NCBI GenBank assembly: GCA_934457235.1
Contig: CAKSHT010000054.1
Location: 1 to 14,192 of the forward strand
DNA from: an uncultured Oscillospiraceae bacterium
Lineage (GTDB): Bacteria > Bacillota > Clostridia > Oscillospirales > Ruminococcaceae
Direction: 5' to 3'
DNA length: 14,192 nt
Part shown: one piece after another, positions 13,741 to 14,192 of the stretch
Numbering within the stretch: the first letter of the stretch is position 1
Layout: the number at the start of each line of letters is the position of its first letter
Notes under the pieces: model-generated
What the model saw: the letters and a program-made list of their open reading frames with translations, nothing else
Database searches by the model: none
What the model was told of the DNA's origin: nothing
Program-made: the position numbers and the translations under genes

Positions 13741-14192
13741 ATGGATAACAGGAACGATATAAATAAGTTCAGAAAAAAACGCGCCATGCGGAAATTCTGG
13801 CTCAATATCGGCATTCTGACACTGATAGTGCTTGTCATAATGCTGGTAGCCATAAACTGGAGCAGGATAATCGCTCCGCTGAAGGATGCCGCGCTGGACG
13901 TTGGCAAGGGCGGATTTCCCGTTGACCTGCCCGGCAGCACGGATTATGTTCTGGATGACCTGGGCGATAATTTCTGCCTGCTGACGGATACCTATTTCTA
14001 CACATACAACTCCGAAGGCGCGATGATAGCCAACGTGCAGCACGGCATGCAGAATCCCGTGCTCTGCACGAACCCGCGCCGCGCGCTCATTTACGACCGC
14101 AACGGCAGGGAGTTCCAGCTGTACTCGCGTTCCGGCGAAGTGTACAGCGCTTCTGTCGATGATACGATAGTTTTCGCGGAGATAGGCAACGG
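13741..14192 (+). CDS. DUF5711-like membrane-anchored protein, 3'-truncated
   Basis: The frame is open from the ATG at 13741 to the window edge, giving 150 visible codons with no stop. A basic N terminus ('KFRKKRAMRKFW', about residues 9-20) precedes one membrane helix (about 21-39, 'LNIGILTLIVLVIMLVAI'). A positive-inside rule then places the remainder outside the cell. The extracytoplasmic part begins 'FPVDLPGSTDY', then 'LTDTYFYTYNSEGAMI' and 'RALIYDRNGREFQLYSRSGEVY', repeated strand patterns resembling the beta-propeller-like DUF5711 family of Ruminococcus-type bacteria. Function is unknown. The ribosome binding site is weak (AGGGA, 13730-13734) and may be held in a hairpin. It is the first gene of a new unit under its own promoter. 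Confidence 0.8.
   Translation, partial: MDNRNDINKFRKKRAMRKFWLNIGILTLIVLVIMLVAINWSRIIAPLKDAALDVGKGGFPVDLPGSTDYVLDDLGDNFCLLTDTYFYTYNSEGAMIANVQHGMQNPVLCTNPRRALIYDRNGREFQLYSRSGEVYSASVDDTIVFAEIGN

Noticed and set aside
1..14192. tRNA or rRNA genes, CRISPR arrays, insertion sequences, integrases or phage genes
   Set aside because: None were seen on either strand; repeats are limited to short promoter-proximal elements and terminator stems.

Overview
The window looks like chromosomal housekeeping DNA from an anaerobic clostridial Firmicute, most likely a Ruminococcus-like member of the Oscillospiraceae. The evidence is the gene content and signals: a TatD-associated radical SAM protein, ruvC-ruvA-ruvB, an ecfA/ecfT/truA block, DUF4340 and DUF5711 proteins, strong GGAGG-type ribosome binding sites, several TTG starts and textbook sigma-A promoters. 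Base composition is moderately G+C-rich by eye (not computed). No tRNA, rRNA, CRISPR array, transposase, integrase or phage gene was seen.

Left part (1-3045). The window opens inside a DUF4340-type extracytoplasmic protein whose 5' end is missing. A 95-residue conserved-looking small protein follows, then a strong hairpin terminator. A 92-residue hypothetical gene on the minus strand has its own promoter and terminator. It is divergent from a Fe-S protein gene, and the 352-bp region between them holds two good sigma-A promoters, a 17-bp palindrome at the plus-strand transcription start, a tandem 9-bp repeat and a 12-bp word present at both promoters. The Fe-S gene ends at a classical GC stem plus T-run terminator.

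Central operon (3128-13636). A perfect consensus promoter starts what looks like a single twelve-gene unit with no internal terminator: radical SAM protein, ruvC, ruvA, a two-TM TPR protein, ruvB, glmM, a small Imm1-like protein, a GyrI-like ligand-binding protein, a class I SAM-dependent methyltransferase, a fused double-ATPase ecfA, ecfT and truA. Gaps run from a 17-bp overlap to 44 bp. Three themes share this unit: Holliday-junction processing (RuvABC), cell-wall precursor supply (GlmM) and RNA modification (TruA, probably the methyltransferase). The ECF module (EcfAA-EcfT) supplies the energizing part of a group II ECF vitamin/metal transporter; no S-component is encoded here.

Right edge (13633-14192). 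A second near-consensus promoter, whose -35 box overlaps the truA stop codon, drives a membrane-anchored DUF5711-like protein that runs off the window.

No clearly new system is visible. The points most worth a second look are the TPR membrane protein between ruvA and ruvB, the orphan Imm1-like gene beside a GyrI-like gene, the in-frame EcfA fusion, the missing cluster ligand in the Fe-S protein, and the divergent promoter region with shared sequence elements.
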